Source: Aristolochia californica
Lineage: Eukaryota > Streptophyta > Magnoliopsida > Piperales > Aristolochiaceae
DNA: 64,000 nucleotides
NCBI GenBank assembly: GCA_029961685.1
Contig: JARWKL010000011.1
Coordinates: forward strand, 2,048,501 to 2,112,500
Direction of reading: 5' to 3'
In this document: positions 1-12,383 of the stretch, piece after piece
How positions within the stretch are numbered: the stretch's first letter is position 1
Layout: each line of letters begins with the position of its first letter
Made by a program: the position numbers and the translations under genes
Notes under the pieces: generated by a model
Told to the model about the DNA's origin: nothing
Seen by the model: only the letters and a program-made list of their open reading frames with translations
Database searches by the model: none

Positions 1-390
1 AAAAATTCTATGAAATAAACAAATTAAAAGCAAAATAAAGTAAGGCCTTATGGAACAAACATATTGATTTGATTTATGTTAAAAGACAAATCTATTCCAA
101 AATGACTAGTCAAGTTAGAAAACTTTTTTCTCAACTAATAATCATCGGATTTTCCTCGATAGTAATCTATGAGAAATTCCTCCCACCTAATATGAACTTT
201 TATCAATTTGTTATCTCCAAGATCGACAATATCGAAATATACAACAACTCCAAAACTTCTTTTTGAAGCTTAACAAGTTAGTTCTACTTTAAAGGTCAGA
301 TTTCCAGCCATGGCAGGGTGTTGATCTAGATTTTAGCTTGAAAACATGAATAAAAAATCTCTTTATGGTTAGAAGTTTTATGAGAGAAAA

Positions 391-720
391 GCAAATAAAA
401 AATCTTCCATATTTGGATGCATCTATCAAAACCCAGTAGGATTTCACTATGGGCACTCGGACTTTCGTGTTCTAATCCTGGTTTTCTTCTTCAACTAACC
501 ACCATCGGGGGGCAGTTGCAGAGCGCTAGAAGTTAGCATTAATGGAGGACACAAAAAAACAAATGGAAAATCTTCCATATTTGCATGCAAATATCAAAAC
601 CCAGTACGAATTCACTGTGGCCACTCGGAATTTCGTGTTCTAATGCTGGTTTTCTTCTTCAACTAACCATCATGAGCAGGCAGTTGCAGAGCGGTAGAAG
701 TTAGCATTAATGGCGGACAA
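391..720. repeat. Two-copy tandem duplication, about 168-bp period
   Basis: A block beginning near AATCTTCCATATTTG at about 401 recurs at about 569. Both copies run through the same landmarks: AACCCAGTA, CACTCGGA, TTTCGTGTTCTAAT, GGTTTTCTTCTTCAACTAACCA, GCAGTTGCAGAGCG and TAGAAGTTAGCATTAATGG. The copies differ at scattered single bases, so the duplication is not very recent. No coding potential was seen. Confidence 0.8.
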
Positions 721-1019
721 TGAGAGCCATTTGCAACCACTTAAGCGGTATTAGTTTCGTTCAGAGGAGAATAAACAGTTTTCTAAGTAATAAACCTTGT
801 TGGGTATAGGATCCAGACTATGTAGGAGAACAAGAAGAAGGATCACAAAGCCATATCACTGTAAAATCCTAGCTAATTTCAAGGAGGAAATTTGATCTCT
901 TAAGAGTAAGAGAGGTCAGAAATGATAACTGACTGTTTTATGCACCTCCAAGGTTGGTGGATGGAGACTAATGCAGAGGAGATCATAAATAAACATATCT
1001 TTCAAAAGATTCTCAGGTC

Positions 1020-1186
1020 GGGTCTCTTTGGAACCCGATAGAAAATAAAAAAAATGAGAATTTGATCATTATTATTAAAAAAAAGTTAGTAAAAAAGATA
1101 GTTTGATCATTATCTAATTTCGCTAACTATTTTTGGGAATAATAATAATCAAATTCTCATTTTTTTAAGGGATTCCAAACAGGCTC
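1020..1186. mobile_element. Tourist-like MITE, degenerate copy
   Basis: The segment is a near-perfect inverted repeat. It opens with GGGTCTCTTTGGAACCC and closes with a diverged complement of the same motif. The interior AATGAGAATTTGATCATTATT is mirrored by AATAATAATCAAATTCTCATT. A better preserved relative lies at 61633-61815. No clear target duplication remains, so this copy is older or has been rearranged. It has no coding capacity and presumably depended on a PIF/Harbinger-type transposase elsewhere. Confidence 0.65.
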
Positions 1187-1257
1187 TACACGATGAGAAA
1201 AGATGAGTAGTTTCAAAAAAAATTAAAAGGTGGGTGTGTTTATTGTCTAAGCCTAGT

Positions 1258-1650
1258 GGAAAACGATGGTTCTAAAGAAACCGAAAACATAGGTCTTTTA
1301 ATCTTTTAAAAATATTGGAAAATAGTGGCCCAAAATTGTAAAGATAATTTTTTTAAAGAATATTGGAAAATTATGGCTCAAAGAATTAAAAAAATCAATG
1401 TTTTTTTATTTTTTAAATATTAGAAAATAACGGATCGAAAAATGGAAAAGATGGGCATCTTTATTTAGTTAAAAAAATTGAATATCGCAGTGTTGTCTTT
1501 TTAAGTGTATTGGAAAATGATGGTTTAAAAAATTGAAAAGTTGAGATTTTTTACTCTTAATAATATCGGAAAATGATGGGACACAATTTCAAAAGCCATT
1601 TTTTTATTTTTCAAGAATATAGGAAAATTATGGTTCAATTTTTTTAAAAA
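1258..1650. repeat. Degenerate minisatellite, unit about 55-60 bp
   Basis: A core of GGAAAAT-NATGG followed by an A-rich stretch recurs about seven times (near 1258, 1318, 1366, 1424, 1512, 1568 and 1621). Spacing is mostly 50-60 bp with one longer interval. Units are diverged and AT-rich. Confidence 0.55.
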
Positions 1651-4600
1651 AAGAGAGATGGGTGTTTCCAAAATAGTTTCCCTACATGGTTGCTTAATAT
1701 TGGTTATTTTGGCCACTAAATCCTAAGTTTCCTCATTTTATATCATATAAAATATTTTAAATATAAATTACATATATAAATTTTAAAAAAACTCCTAATA
1801 TTACTAGGGTAGCTATTATTCTAATTCATGGTTATTAAGTTACCCTAGATTGGTCATACATGTCCATGTTGAGTAGCTCCTAAGACAAATCATAGAAGAG
1901 TTACAACAACATCTTTATTGGGAATTTTTTTATCTTTTTACATGCAATGAGTATATATGTATTCATCCTACGACATTACATAAATACGTTGGTAATTGAC
2001 CTTTTATACAGTTAAAATTGTAAGGTAAAGCTAATTTTTTATTTTTTTAATCATGGTGAAAATTCCATAAATCCCACTTAGAGTTCCTAAAAAGCTTTTT
2101 TTGAGTTTTCAAAAAATAAAAATCGGATCTTGGTATGGGGCAAGGATTTGGCAAAAAAAAAGTAGTGCTCGTGAAAATAAATAAATAAATAAATCTAGAT
2201 AAAATAAAATTATAATGAATTTCACCAAAGCAAAGAAAATTAATAGATAAACAAAAAGATTTTTACAAGTGATAAGCTTGCTCTGTTCAACTATATAAGT
2301 ATTTTATCATGTCACACTCGTTACTTTTAGGATTTTATATAGACTCAGTTAGCCCCACACTTTAATGCCATAATAGTTGAATTTCAGTTAGAAATTAATA
2401 ACACAAGTTTAACTTAGGACAAAATTGATTTGAGGAGGCATATGAGTTAAATATCACAATTTCTTTGATCTCTGTGGTTTTTTCAAAACATCTCTCACCC
2501 ATGTTAAAATTGGAGACCTTGAAAGCATCTTAGTGTAACTATCACTTTTCAATTACTTATTTTGTACTTGCTACTCATTTTCTCTTCACATCTCTTTAAT
2601 GGTACGAAAATGTGACATTTTATCTCATCTCTATCATTTCAAACTCCTTATTAATGTTTTATTTTAGCCCACCAAATATGTCAACCACCTCTAAACAAAT
2701 AGTACTTATTATCTCTTTTTTTTTTCATTTCCTTTGTGTATAAAGCTCATATTTTTCGCTCTTGAAATTTGCTTTAACCCATATAAAATATTTTAGAAGA
2801 AAATATTTTTTTAGTTTTCATTTAAATTTTCACAACATTTTTCTAATTTTTTTTTTTTTGCTAGAATTGCAATGTAGGTTTATTTGGTTGGATTAGTTTC
2901 TCTAATTAATACAGACTCTACCAATCAAATAGCTAAATGTAACCAACCTTGAACATTAATGGCTGACCAAGTGCTTATTCGAGTTTGTACATTTGCTAAA
3001 CCACTAGTCCATTTAGTTATAATTGAGACAATTGAAAGACAAGAACAGGTGATAGGGTGAAACCCCCCCTTAATCCACCACATGCCCATCATTTATTTTT
3101 CTAGTCTTTGTCTCCCTTGGGTAGTTATAGGCATAAAATTTCTCACTCAACCATTTCCTTGTCTCAAGAATTAAAGATACTTCACCCTTCTTCATAGGGT
3201 GGTCCGACCCATTTAATCTAGAAATGAGCCACACCATGTCTACAAAGTCAACTTCTATAAATATCTTACTTTAGACCTCTTAAATGAGATTGGCTTTTGT
3301 GGGACACCATTTAACATATCAAGTTTTCTGATCATTAGATGACATACTGAACTATTTCTTAATGTTAAACCAGTTTATGAAGAATTTCTCTGGATTTTCT
3401 CTCCAATTGATATCTCTCCACCAATGTCTTTGTAAAGATCTTTGGATGACTTGTTGCATGCACTTTCCTTCAGATTTTTGGGTAATCACTTTTCCTGGAA
3501 ATGAACAATTGATATCTCTCCCTAAATGAGGTCTATATTGTTCAGCTCATATCCATCATACTAGGAAAAAACTAATAATCAACCCAAGGTGGGCACACCC
3601 AACAAGTGAGTAATTGTAGGGACCTTCAGTTCTTATCTTGTAGCATAAAGTTGCAAGCTGTGAGTAGATGCAAATTATAAAATAGACAAATAGATCCACT
3701 ATCTTAAGGGCAAAGGTAGACAAAGCACTTAAAGCCAGCTTTATAGCTACTTACATTCAATAACATTAATATCATTCAATGAAAGTAATAACTTTCAAGC
3801 ATTTAATATCTACTGAGGAATCACCTTGGAAATTTTCCAAAGATTGAGATATTTTAAGCTAATCAATATACAATTTTCTGTATTTTGAGTCTGAAAATTA
3901 TTAGAACTTAGATGACTGGCTCTGGTTTTAAATTCTCTTTTTTTGAGATATACAATTGGAGAGGTCACCCTTCCCCCTTCTTTCACTGGCAACCATTTCT
4001 CAGATTCACTGAATATATGTACATACACACTCATATACTCATACAAATAATTTTCTCTATATGAAGTACTTGTGCTTTCCCTTATTTTTTTTAATATAAA
4101 TCCGGTAGAAACAGTAACTACATGACAACCAACGAGGGAAAAAAACTGAAGAACCAAGTAAATAAATGAGGAATAGTAATGCATCAGCAAATGGTCCAAC
4201 AACAATTAATAAAAAGTAACTGCTTCTCAAGTTAGATTAAATCATCAGTATTCATGTCATAAACTCACTTGTGATCAATTTCTTTAACCTTAAAACAAAC
4301 AATCGAATCACTGAGAAATGGGTTATGTTGTACATTGAACAAACTTACAGAAATACAATTATGGGGTCAAGGATGCATTCACTGGGAATGATTTCTGCCA
4401 AAGAAATCTATTTTTGATTAGCTGATGCCCATCTTTCCTCTTCAGATCAGTGAAGATTGGACATGTTTTGACAGGGATTGTAGTGGTAACATTTAAGAGA
4501 GAAATCAACTGGAAACCGATTTAAGCGTAGGATGTTTGAAATTTCCTTGCTAATAGTTTCTCATTAACATTCCTATCTCCATTAAGCCGTAAAAACAATT

Positions 4601-6399
4601 GATTCATACAAGCAGGAAAAAAGCAAACGGTTAAGAGTTCACATCAAATCATAAAACAACCCAGGTAAAAGAGCCTCACTTCAACCAAATTAACCAATTT
4701 ATATATTGGCACGGAAAATAAAGTATAAGAACAAGAGGAAGGAACAAAAACAAAGAAGAAATTAACAATATGAATGCAGAAAAACATGACCTTCATGAAG
4801 ATTAAATAAGTAAGATAAGTTTGTTTTTCGTGGTACAGTCTTAAGTTAAAGTGACGTGCAAGGAAGCACCTCATCTTTGCCCATTTCAATGTCACACCCA
4901 AAGATGGAAATCAAAGAAAGAAAATTCACTCAACTGTCTGATTTTGATTGCAGAAATGCTCGAAAACTCACAACATCCTTCTCTTTTTCCTCAAACAGAT
5001 AGTGGGCATCAAACACCCCCTCCAACATCACTAGTTCTCGTTAGAGTAAGTATTGATGAGAAATCAACTGTTAGAGCTATCACAAACCAACTGTTAAAGC
5101 TAACGCAAATCAAAACCATAAACATCCCCCATCTTCCGCAATTAAAAGTCGCTTTGTTATGAAACACGGGTCAAATCTCTATCCCAGTTTTTCCTCCACT
5201 ACAGATATTGGTTTCTAAAACAGATTTTACACCATAACCCAGATTCCTACCCTAATTGCTTAAACCCCTCCAGTGGTCAATACTAGAGAGCTCCAAAATT
5301 AAGCCCAACATGGGATTGCCGATAGGATATCCCCATGACCCGTTGCATGTCAAAAGGAGAAATGGGACCACCTAATACGTATATGGTGGCTCATCTTCCA
5401 CTGCGTAGGGAGAGAGAAAGTAGAGATTAATGGGCGGTGGTTGGAAAGGTTTCTTGGGAGCATAGAAAAATGAGACACAGATAACCAAGACTGAATTATC
5501 TTTTGGTTATTTTAGAAGAGAAGCGTAAGAGAGGGAAAAAACGAAACACCTTAACTCAAACGCCCCTTTCTCGTTGTTGGAGTGTCGTTCACCGAACCTC
5601 AAAACGGCCACAATGGAAACCGCTTCTCACAAATTCAACATTTAAATATGCCCGTCTCGTCCCGCAGTCCTCGGACCACCAAAGTTACAGGATGGATGTC
5701 TCAGATTTTCTTAGGTTATGTCACATATAATGGTACATAACATATTTTATCAAAATCTGATCGATATAATTAAAGAAAAATAAATAATAATGGAATAATT
5801 GAGTGGGTGCAGGAAAGAAAAGTAGCCCTCGTTCCAGGAGCGGTTTTGGGAGGAAGAAAAAGCAAGCCCTGAGGCGCCTGAGAATTGGTCACCGGCTCTT
5901 CATCCTCGTCTCCTTATTTTCCCAACCAATCTCATTTACTGCTCTTTCCTATTCGATGCGTGAATTTAAGGAGAAGCGCCTTTTGCTGAAGGATTAGGTG
6001 AGATCGATCGACGCACACAGAACTAGTGAACTTCTCTCTCCCACAAACCGCAACTAGGGTCCTCCGTCAGGAAGAAAGAGACCCAGAAACGAGGAGCTGA
6101 TCATATTAGAAAAAAAGGGTGCTAGGGAAAAAGGAATATGACAGAGGGGTGAAGGGGAAATTCTCCGCCCGGGGAAATGAATTATGGAGGCGGAAGGCGG
6201 CAGCAGTAGTGGTGGTGGTGGTTTCTGGTTTTGATGCCCCACCGCCGATTTCCTTAAATGCTCCAACGACCTCTGGCAGCATTTAATGGTGAGCTCTCAG
6301 ATGGACAGCATATTTACGCAGGGAAAGATGGTGCGACTCTACAACAGTCTGGCCTCACTTAATGCTTCGCGAACGTCAAACTCTTCCTCTTTTTCTCTG

Positions 6400-6408
6400 T
6401 ATATATAG
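6400..6408 (+). promoter_or_regulatory. Probable TATA box of the CYP86A gene
   Basis: TATATATAG sits in a pyrimidine-rich promoter context about 430 bp before the CYP86A start codon. It is followed by the C/T-rich sequence usual for plant leaders. Transcription would start near 6435 and give a leader of about 400 nt. Whether the leader is spliced cannot be decided here. Confidence 0.5.
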
Positions 6409-6836
6409 TCTCCCCCTTGCCTCCTACTTCACTAATTCCCCCTCACTGCTCTCCGCACTCTCATCTCACTAGATCATTCCCTCATCGAGAAGATCGTCGG
6501 CGTCGAGTCTCCCCTCTCAAAAAGTAACCCTTCTTCTGGTTTCTTATCCGAAGGAAGGACCCATTTGCATCTTTTTAATTCCTTTTTCTCCTCAGCAGCT
6601 CGCGTCCGCTGGACCTACTCTTTCTAGCTTCTCCTCCGCCTGAGTTAAACAGGTCTCTTCTCTCCGACAGCCGGCTAGTGCAACTTCATCACCAACAAGC
6701 TGCCGGGGAAGCAGCATTGTCGGTCCTTCTCTGCTCTTTTAAACAGCAAGCAGATATTGAACAGGGTCTTCTTCTTTTTTCTTTTTGCTCGCAGCGAGTG
6801 TGAGGAAGGAAGGATTTTCGCAAAGAGAAATTTAGA

Positions 6837-8528
6837 ATGGAGGCATTGTGGGCGACTTTGGTGTTTGGAGCCATCGCTTCCTACCTGCTGTGGTTCACGT
6901 TCATGGCCAGGAATCTGCGGGGCCCGCGAGTGTGGCCCCTCCTCGGCAGCCTTCCCGGTCTCATCGAGAACGCCGACCGGATGCACGACTGGATTGCCGA
7001 AAACCTTCGCAACACTGGCGGCACCTACCAGACCTGCATATTCGCCTTCCCGTTCCTGACCCGCCGCCAGGGCCTGGTCACCGTCACCTCCGACCCCCGT
7101 AACGTCGAGCACATCCTCAAAACCCGCTTCGACAACTTCCCCAAGGGCCCCACCTGGCAGGCAGTCTTCCACGACCTCCTCGGCGACGGCATCTTCAATT
7201 CCGATGGCGATACCTGGCTCTTCCAACGGAAAACCGCTGCGCTCGAGTTCACCACCCGAACACTCCGCCAGGCCATGGCCCGGTGGGTCAGCCAGTCTAT
7301 CAGAAACCGGTTCTGCCCCATTCTGCTAGCCGCCCAAGAGGAGAACCGCCCGGTCGACCTCCAGGACCTCCTCCTCCGACTCACCTTCGACAACATCTGC
7401 GGCCTGGCTTTCGGGAAAGACCCGGAGACCCTCGCCCACGATCTGCCCGAGAACCGGTTCGCCACAGCCTTCGACCGGGCCACCGAGGCCTCGCTTCAAC
7501 GCTTCATCCTTCCGCAGATCATTTGGAAGATCAAGAAATGGCTCAGCCTCGGCTTGGAAGTCAGCTTGAGCCGGAGCCTCGGCGACATCGACAACTACCT
7601 GTCCAGCGTCATCAATACGCGTAAGCTAGAGTTGCTGAATCAGCATCTTGCCCACGACGACCTCCTGTCCCGGTTCATGAAGAAGAAGGAATCCTACTCG
7701 GACAAGTTCCTCCAACACGTGGCTCTCAATTTCATCCTAGCTGGACGCGACACGTCGTCAGTAGCACTAAGTTGGTTCTTCTGGCTGGTGACTCAGAATC
7801 CCCGAGTCGAGCAGAAGATCGTGGGGGAGATCTGCGGCGTTCTGAATGAGACACGTGGGAACAACACGGAGAAATGGAAGTCGGACCCACTGGCCTTCGA
7901 GGAGCTGGACCGTTTGATATATCTGAAGGCCGCTTTATCGGAAACGCTACGCTTGTATCCTTCCGTGCCGGAAGACTCAAAGCATGTCGTCCGAGACGAT
8001 TTCCTTCCGGACGGCACGTTCGTGCCGGCGGGGTCGTCGATCACGTACTCCATCTACTCGATGGGGAGGATGAAGACGATCTGGGGTGACGACTGCACGG
8101 AGTTTCGGCCAGAGAGGTGGCTCTCCGCCGACGGGAAGAAGTTCGAAATGCAGGACTCATACAGGTTCGTAGCGTTCAACGGCGGGCCGAGAATCTGTCT
8201 GGGGAAGGACCTGGCATACCTGCAGATGAAGTCCATCGCAGCCGCGGTGCTGCTTCGCCACCGTCTAGCGGTGGCGCCGGGCCACCGCGTCGAGCAGAAG
8301 ATGTCGTTGACGCTGTTCATGAAGTACGGCCTGAAGGTGAACGTGCAGCATCGGGACCTGGCACCCGTGGCAGCCAGCCTCCGGAATGCCGACGAGGCCG
8401 TGAACCATATAACATACGGCGACGTGGGTAATGTCAGGCAGGAGCTGCAGAGCCCTGCCATGATCAACGGCCGGGAAAATCTCGCCGCCGTCTGTCGTGC
8501 CGGCGAGATGGTCGTTGGGGCAGCATGA
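6837..8528 (+). CDS. CYP86A: Cytochrome P450, CYP86A subfamily (fatty-acid omega-hydroxylase)
   Basis: Single uninterrupted frame of 563 residues. CYP86A enzymes are ER-membrane P450s that hydroxylate the terminal carbon of C16/C18 fatty acids for cutin and suberin monomers. Visible features are an N-terminal hydrophobic anchor (residues 1-25), the proline-rich hinge [14 protein letters not shown] (about 30-43), the I-helix AGRDTSS (302-308), the ExxR motif ETLR (369-372), and the heme loop [10 protein letters not shown] with ligand Cys454. The start is the first ATG of the frame and the MEAL...YLLWF opening fits the family. Length is slightly above the usual 520-550 because of a C-terminal tail. 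Third positions are strongly GC-biased, like the GPAT gene at 38.7 kb and unlike the other genes here. The subfamily is secure by motif and overall pattern; the exact orthologue (A4, A7, A8 or A22 type) is not resolved. Confidence 0.95.
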   Translation: MEALWATLVFGAIASYLLWFTFMARNLRGPRVWPLLGSLPGLIENADRMHDWIAENLRNTGGTYQTCIFAFPFLTRRQGLVTVTSDPRNVEHILKTRFDNFPKGPTWQAVFHDLLGDGIFNSDGDTWLFQRKTAALEFTTRTLRQAMARWVSQSIRNRFCPILLAAQEENRPVDLQDLLLRLTFDNICGLAFGKDPETLAHDLPENRFATAFDRATEASLQRFILPQIIWKIKKWLSLGLEVSLSRSLGDIDNYLSSVINTRKLELLNQHLAHDDLLSRFMKKKESYSDKFLQHVALNFILAGRDTSSVALSWFFWLVTQNPRVEQKIVGEICGVLNETRGNNTEKWKSDPLAFEELDRLIYLKAALSETLRLYPSVPEDSKHVVRDDFLPDGTFVPAGSSITYSIYSMGRMKTIWGDDCTEFRPERWLSADGKKFEMQDSYRFVAFNGGPRICLGKDLAYLQMKSIAAAVLLRHRLAVAPGHRVEQKMSLTLFMKYGLKVNVQHRDLAPVAASLRNADEAVNHITYGDVGNVRQELQSPAMINGRENLAAVCRAGEMVVGAA

Positions 8529-9699
8529 GAGGTAATTTTTGCTAGGGTATTTGTGAATATGTCCATGCTGGCCTGAGGTAAGTATAGGGTTTGGCAGTTT
8601 TCATTAAAACAGGAGGAAAAAGAAGAATAAGAAGAAGATTTTTTTTTTTACTTTAATTTTTACAGGTTTCAGCTCTCAAGAGGCTTCTCTAGGGTTTCTA
8701 CATAGATTACACTTATACTCTTTATGGCAATAATTTGCACACTTGTGCTGGGTTTATTAATCTTCTTCATCAATCTCACTTACTCAGAGGTAGCTCCCTA
8801 TATATATTGTATTAGATGTTGAAGTCACTGCTTTGCTCTTCTCTGATCAGCCAAATTGCTCTACTGATTATATAGAAAAAAACGAAAAAGATTTACTTCA
8901 GACTTGAGAGTTGAAGCTTAGAGATATCTTGGACATTTTACTAGATGAATATAAAACGACGACGATGAAAGTTATCTAAAAAAGTTCAGCTGAACCAAGA
9001 GCATAAAGAGAAGAATTTATGGCGATAGTTCAGGGTTTGGATCTGCTAGTTTCTTTAGAGAAGCAGTAAGCTATAAATGAGTTTGGATCTGCTACTCCAA
9101 TGAAAAAAGAAGAAGACTAGACTGCTTTTCATGAGAGGGGTTGCATTCAAAGATCCCATCTCAATATAAATTAACGAATCAATACAAGATTGACAAAGAA
9201 AGTGAATACTATTTCTGAAAGCAACTTGAAGATTATACTAAACCAAACATTTCTAATGGCTACCATGACTGGTTTCAGGAACATTTACTCCTTTACTGTT
9301 TAATGGTTTTAAGAGACGGAGATTCTAGTAGTTTTTGTTGTGGGTTTTTTGTGTTTTTTCAATTATTGGGATCTCATTGAAGGAATTAATGAAGCTTTTA
9401 TGAGAGTGGGTCAAGGATTCAGTTTTGGGTCCGCTTATTGATGAAAATATTTAAGGGTTTGTCTGACCATCTCCATTGGAGATCAAAAAGGGAAAGTTAA
9501 AAGATCTTGGGTTTTAAAGAACGAGAATATAGGAAGCTTCATGCAGCAAAGCTAATGAAAACAGAATAGGTCCCATGGAATGTTTTCCTGAAAAAAACAG
9601 CTAAAAAGATACCTAGAAAAGCAACTGAAGCTGAAGCTTTTCTATGGTTGACTGGATGGGTGTTGGTACACCACTTTTCTGAGTTCAAACTGGCTCTCT

Positions 9700-10880
9700 A
9701 TAAAACCCAAATTGAACTGGTTCAATCTGACCTGGTCTAGTATTGAGGTTATAGAACAAAAAAATGTGTGAAGAGAGGTAACACTAGGTTAGGGCAGATG
9801 GGGGTGAAGGAGACTTGCTTCTCTCTTCTTCCTCCCACTACCAAGGGAGGGGGCTCCCCAATTCCCTCCTCCATCCTCTCTGATCTTTTCATCCCAATCA
9901 TTTTTTTTATTATTTTGAAAAAAAATCTTATTTCAAAAAGTGGGTATAAAACACGAAAAAAAGTTTTTTTTTTCCTATAGTTTCTTATTCACACAAACAC
10001 ACTCTAAAGTAAAAACCGGATGGATTCGTATAATCTACTCTCCACAGGTTCCTAACCTTGGGAACCATAGGAAGAGCGAGTAAACAAAAGGATTTTCATG
10101 GCACTCACCAATCACCTTTTCTAGATGTAAATTGCATGTAAAGCCTAGTTAATGTGGTTGAAGGGACAGGTTGGACTATTATTGACATGAGACTTTTTAT
10201 GTTTTTATCTATTAAAATAGTGTCCAATTCAAGAATAAACCCATATAAATGGCCTACTGAAAAGGTTTAATTATTTATCAAACAAGTTAAACTAACATTG
10301 GTCCCCAATAAATGAAACCGGAAGAAAGTTGTAAATTCTAATCAATTAAGATTGTTCCTTTGGAGGAGTCAAAAGTTTCATCATGAATATATTTTTTTTT
10401 TATTGTACCGTTTTAATTACTTACAGTTCTACCATTTTATCTTATTATTCTAAACCCTAAACCCTAAACCCTAAAATGGATAATTGGGAAAATAAGTAAA
10501 AGTATAAAAATTATTTAAAATTTATAAAAAACAAAAACATAAAAAAATATAATTATATTCTCGAAAAACTATAGCCATAACACTCTAATAGATAAAAATA
10601 TTATAAATATTATAATTTCTTTCAAAGAGTCACTAGAATCATATAATATCTCAAACATATATATCTAATCAAACAAAAAAATTATTGAATTATACTTAAA
10701 TAAAACCAGATAGTCAGGTTGTGACCTGCCTCACTTGTAGGGTCACCCTGTTTGTTGGTTAAACCAACAAAATAAGCCGGGTTTTAGCTGTTTTCCTAGT
10801 CTTAGAGACCTGTAACCTGAACAAAAAACCGAGTCCAGTTGAACCCAATTCAACTAGCCGGTCCAGTCCAGTTTTATAGC
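9700..10880. repeat. Dispersed repeat with C-rich core and GGTCCAGTT-type ends (copy 1)
   Basis: Ends resemble AACTGGTTCAATCTGACCTGGTC on the left and AACCCAATTCAACTAGCCGGTCCAG on the right. A CCCTCC-rich patch at 9830-9890 recalls similar patches near 15.65-15.96 kb and 60.15-60.4 kb. The copies are too diverged to define boundaries or class by eye. An old DNA transposon is a guess. Confidence 0.3.
10451..10475. repeat. Interstitial telomere-like tract, (CCCTAAA)3
   Basis: Three perfect tandem copies of the plant telomere heptamer in a 25-bp tract, surrounded by AT-rich unique sequence. Such short tracts also occur as telo-box promoter motifs, but no gene start is nearby. Confidence 0.9.
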
Positions 10881-11757
10881 ATAGATATTACTTGCTTCAG
10901 ATTTTTTGGAGCCTCTCTTTTCACCATCACACAACCAATAAGAGTTAAGACAGGATTTTCAGTGTCACACTTCACTCTGAAGAGCATTCGAGTTAGTTAG
11001 AACCTTTAAGAGGAGAGTACAAAATTTGGATATTGAATGTTATCTTGCTGGCATATTCATTGCACATACGTAAGAATTTATGATCTGTAAAATCAATGTT
11101 TCAGCTTTCAAGTCTATACAACCGAGCAGGCCACACAAAATGGACCTGATCAGTCTTAAAAGCAAGAAAACCAGGCCATACCTTCTGCTTCTACATTGAA
11201 CAGATGGTCCCTTCTTTTTTTTCTTTCTTTTCTTTTCTCTTTTCTTACATTTGATAATAATAGGGTTTTAAATTGAACCGGACCTGATCATTTTCAGGGC
11301 CTATGTCACATGTGAGGATCATGTCTTCATGGGTTTGGACCTTGTCAAGATCAAGACTCATTTACTTGACTCTCTCAAAGGATGTTAAACTCATGTATTG
11401 AAGTTCTTTCATCTAATAAAATTCCACTTAGTTATGTCTTAAGCATACTATCACAAACATTTCATGGAAAAGTATGCTCTAATTGAAGTTTATTATGGGT
11501 TTAGGATAATAAGCATAAAGTCTTAGCTAAACCGTAATTTTGGTAAGATTACAAGAACTTTATGAAAACTATTCAAATGAATTTACACAGTATTTTGATT
11601 AATTAGTGGTGAGATGTTAGGTCTAAATCTGATGGTTTAAATTGTTTCTTTTTTCTCTTATTTAGGTATTCCTTTCTCTTCTCCTATGTCCCTAAGAACC
11701 TAGGGGATGTTAATTTTTAGGTTTCTAAATGATGAAATGTTGACAATGGAACAAGTG

Positions 11758-12049
11758 TCTAAAGAAAATTTTGAATACACCCAACTTATGTGAGATTAGG
11801 TTCAAAACTTCAATTAACATAGGCTTAAGAAAACATGTAAAATCTAATAAGAAAAAATTTCAATAGAAAAACGTATTTAATCAAGAGTAAACATATCTAA
11901 TCAAGAATGTGTTTATGCCAGTAGAAAAAAAAATTAACTCAATTATTCTTGAACTAACAAAGTTTAAAGGCATAGAAAAAGTAGGAACAGGACACAGTAG
12001 AAAACTTTCTATTGAAAAAAGTGGTTAAAATGGTAAATATTATTTCAAT
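11758..12049 (+). repeat. 292-bp dispersed repeat, arm A of an inverted pair
   Basis: The sequence from TCTAAAGAAAATTTTGAATAC to AATGGTAAATATTATTTCAAT is repeated in reverse complement at 44932-45224 with only scattered differences. It has no long open frame and no obvious terminal inverted repeats. See the entry for arm B. Confidence 0.85.
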
Positions 12050-12383
12050 AATTTTATTTTCATGAGACAATAGACATGATCCTTAAAAGAAAATTGATTT
12101 TTTTGTCATTTTATTTGTTTATGGCAGCAGAAATGTTCGATGTGTCCAAATACAATTTCTCAGTTCCTAAAGAATTTAAACTAAGCTAAATTTACACTAA
12201 AATGTTCTTACCAATAAATAGCATATCAGCATCTTCCTAAAATTAATTATAAAAATGAATAGGATATCAATGTTCTTTACCATTGGACTGTATACTGTAA
12301 TTTGGTGCCGGCTACAGTCTCTGGTGGGAGTTTTGACGCTGTTCAATATATTATGTTGTTATTTTCATAATAGATATCCTGCT

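Larger units (their letters stand above)
1..6399. other. AT-rich intergenic region upstream of CYP86A
   Basis: No recognisable protein-coding gene was seen on either strand. The longest open frames (about 130 codons at 3810-4205 on the minus strand and about 100 codons at 4851-5162 on the plus strand) have no family resemblance and look like chance frames. The left third holds a tandem duplication, a MITE and a short minisatellite, listed separately. From about 5.3 kb base composition rises and the sequence begins to look like promoter and leader DNA for the gene at 6837. A non-coding transcript cannot be excluded. Confidence 0.6.
8529..12383. other. Intergenic region, CYP86A to PHT4;4-like gene
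   Basis: The left end should hold the CYP86A 3' untranslated region; no obvious polyadenylation signal was singled out. The rest is AT-rich and contains a C-rich dispersed repeat at about 9.7-10.9 kb, a short interstitial telomere-like tract at 10451, and one arm of a 292-bp inverted pair at 11758-12049. No gene was recognised. Confidence 0.6.
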
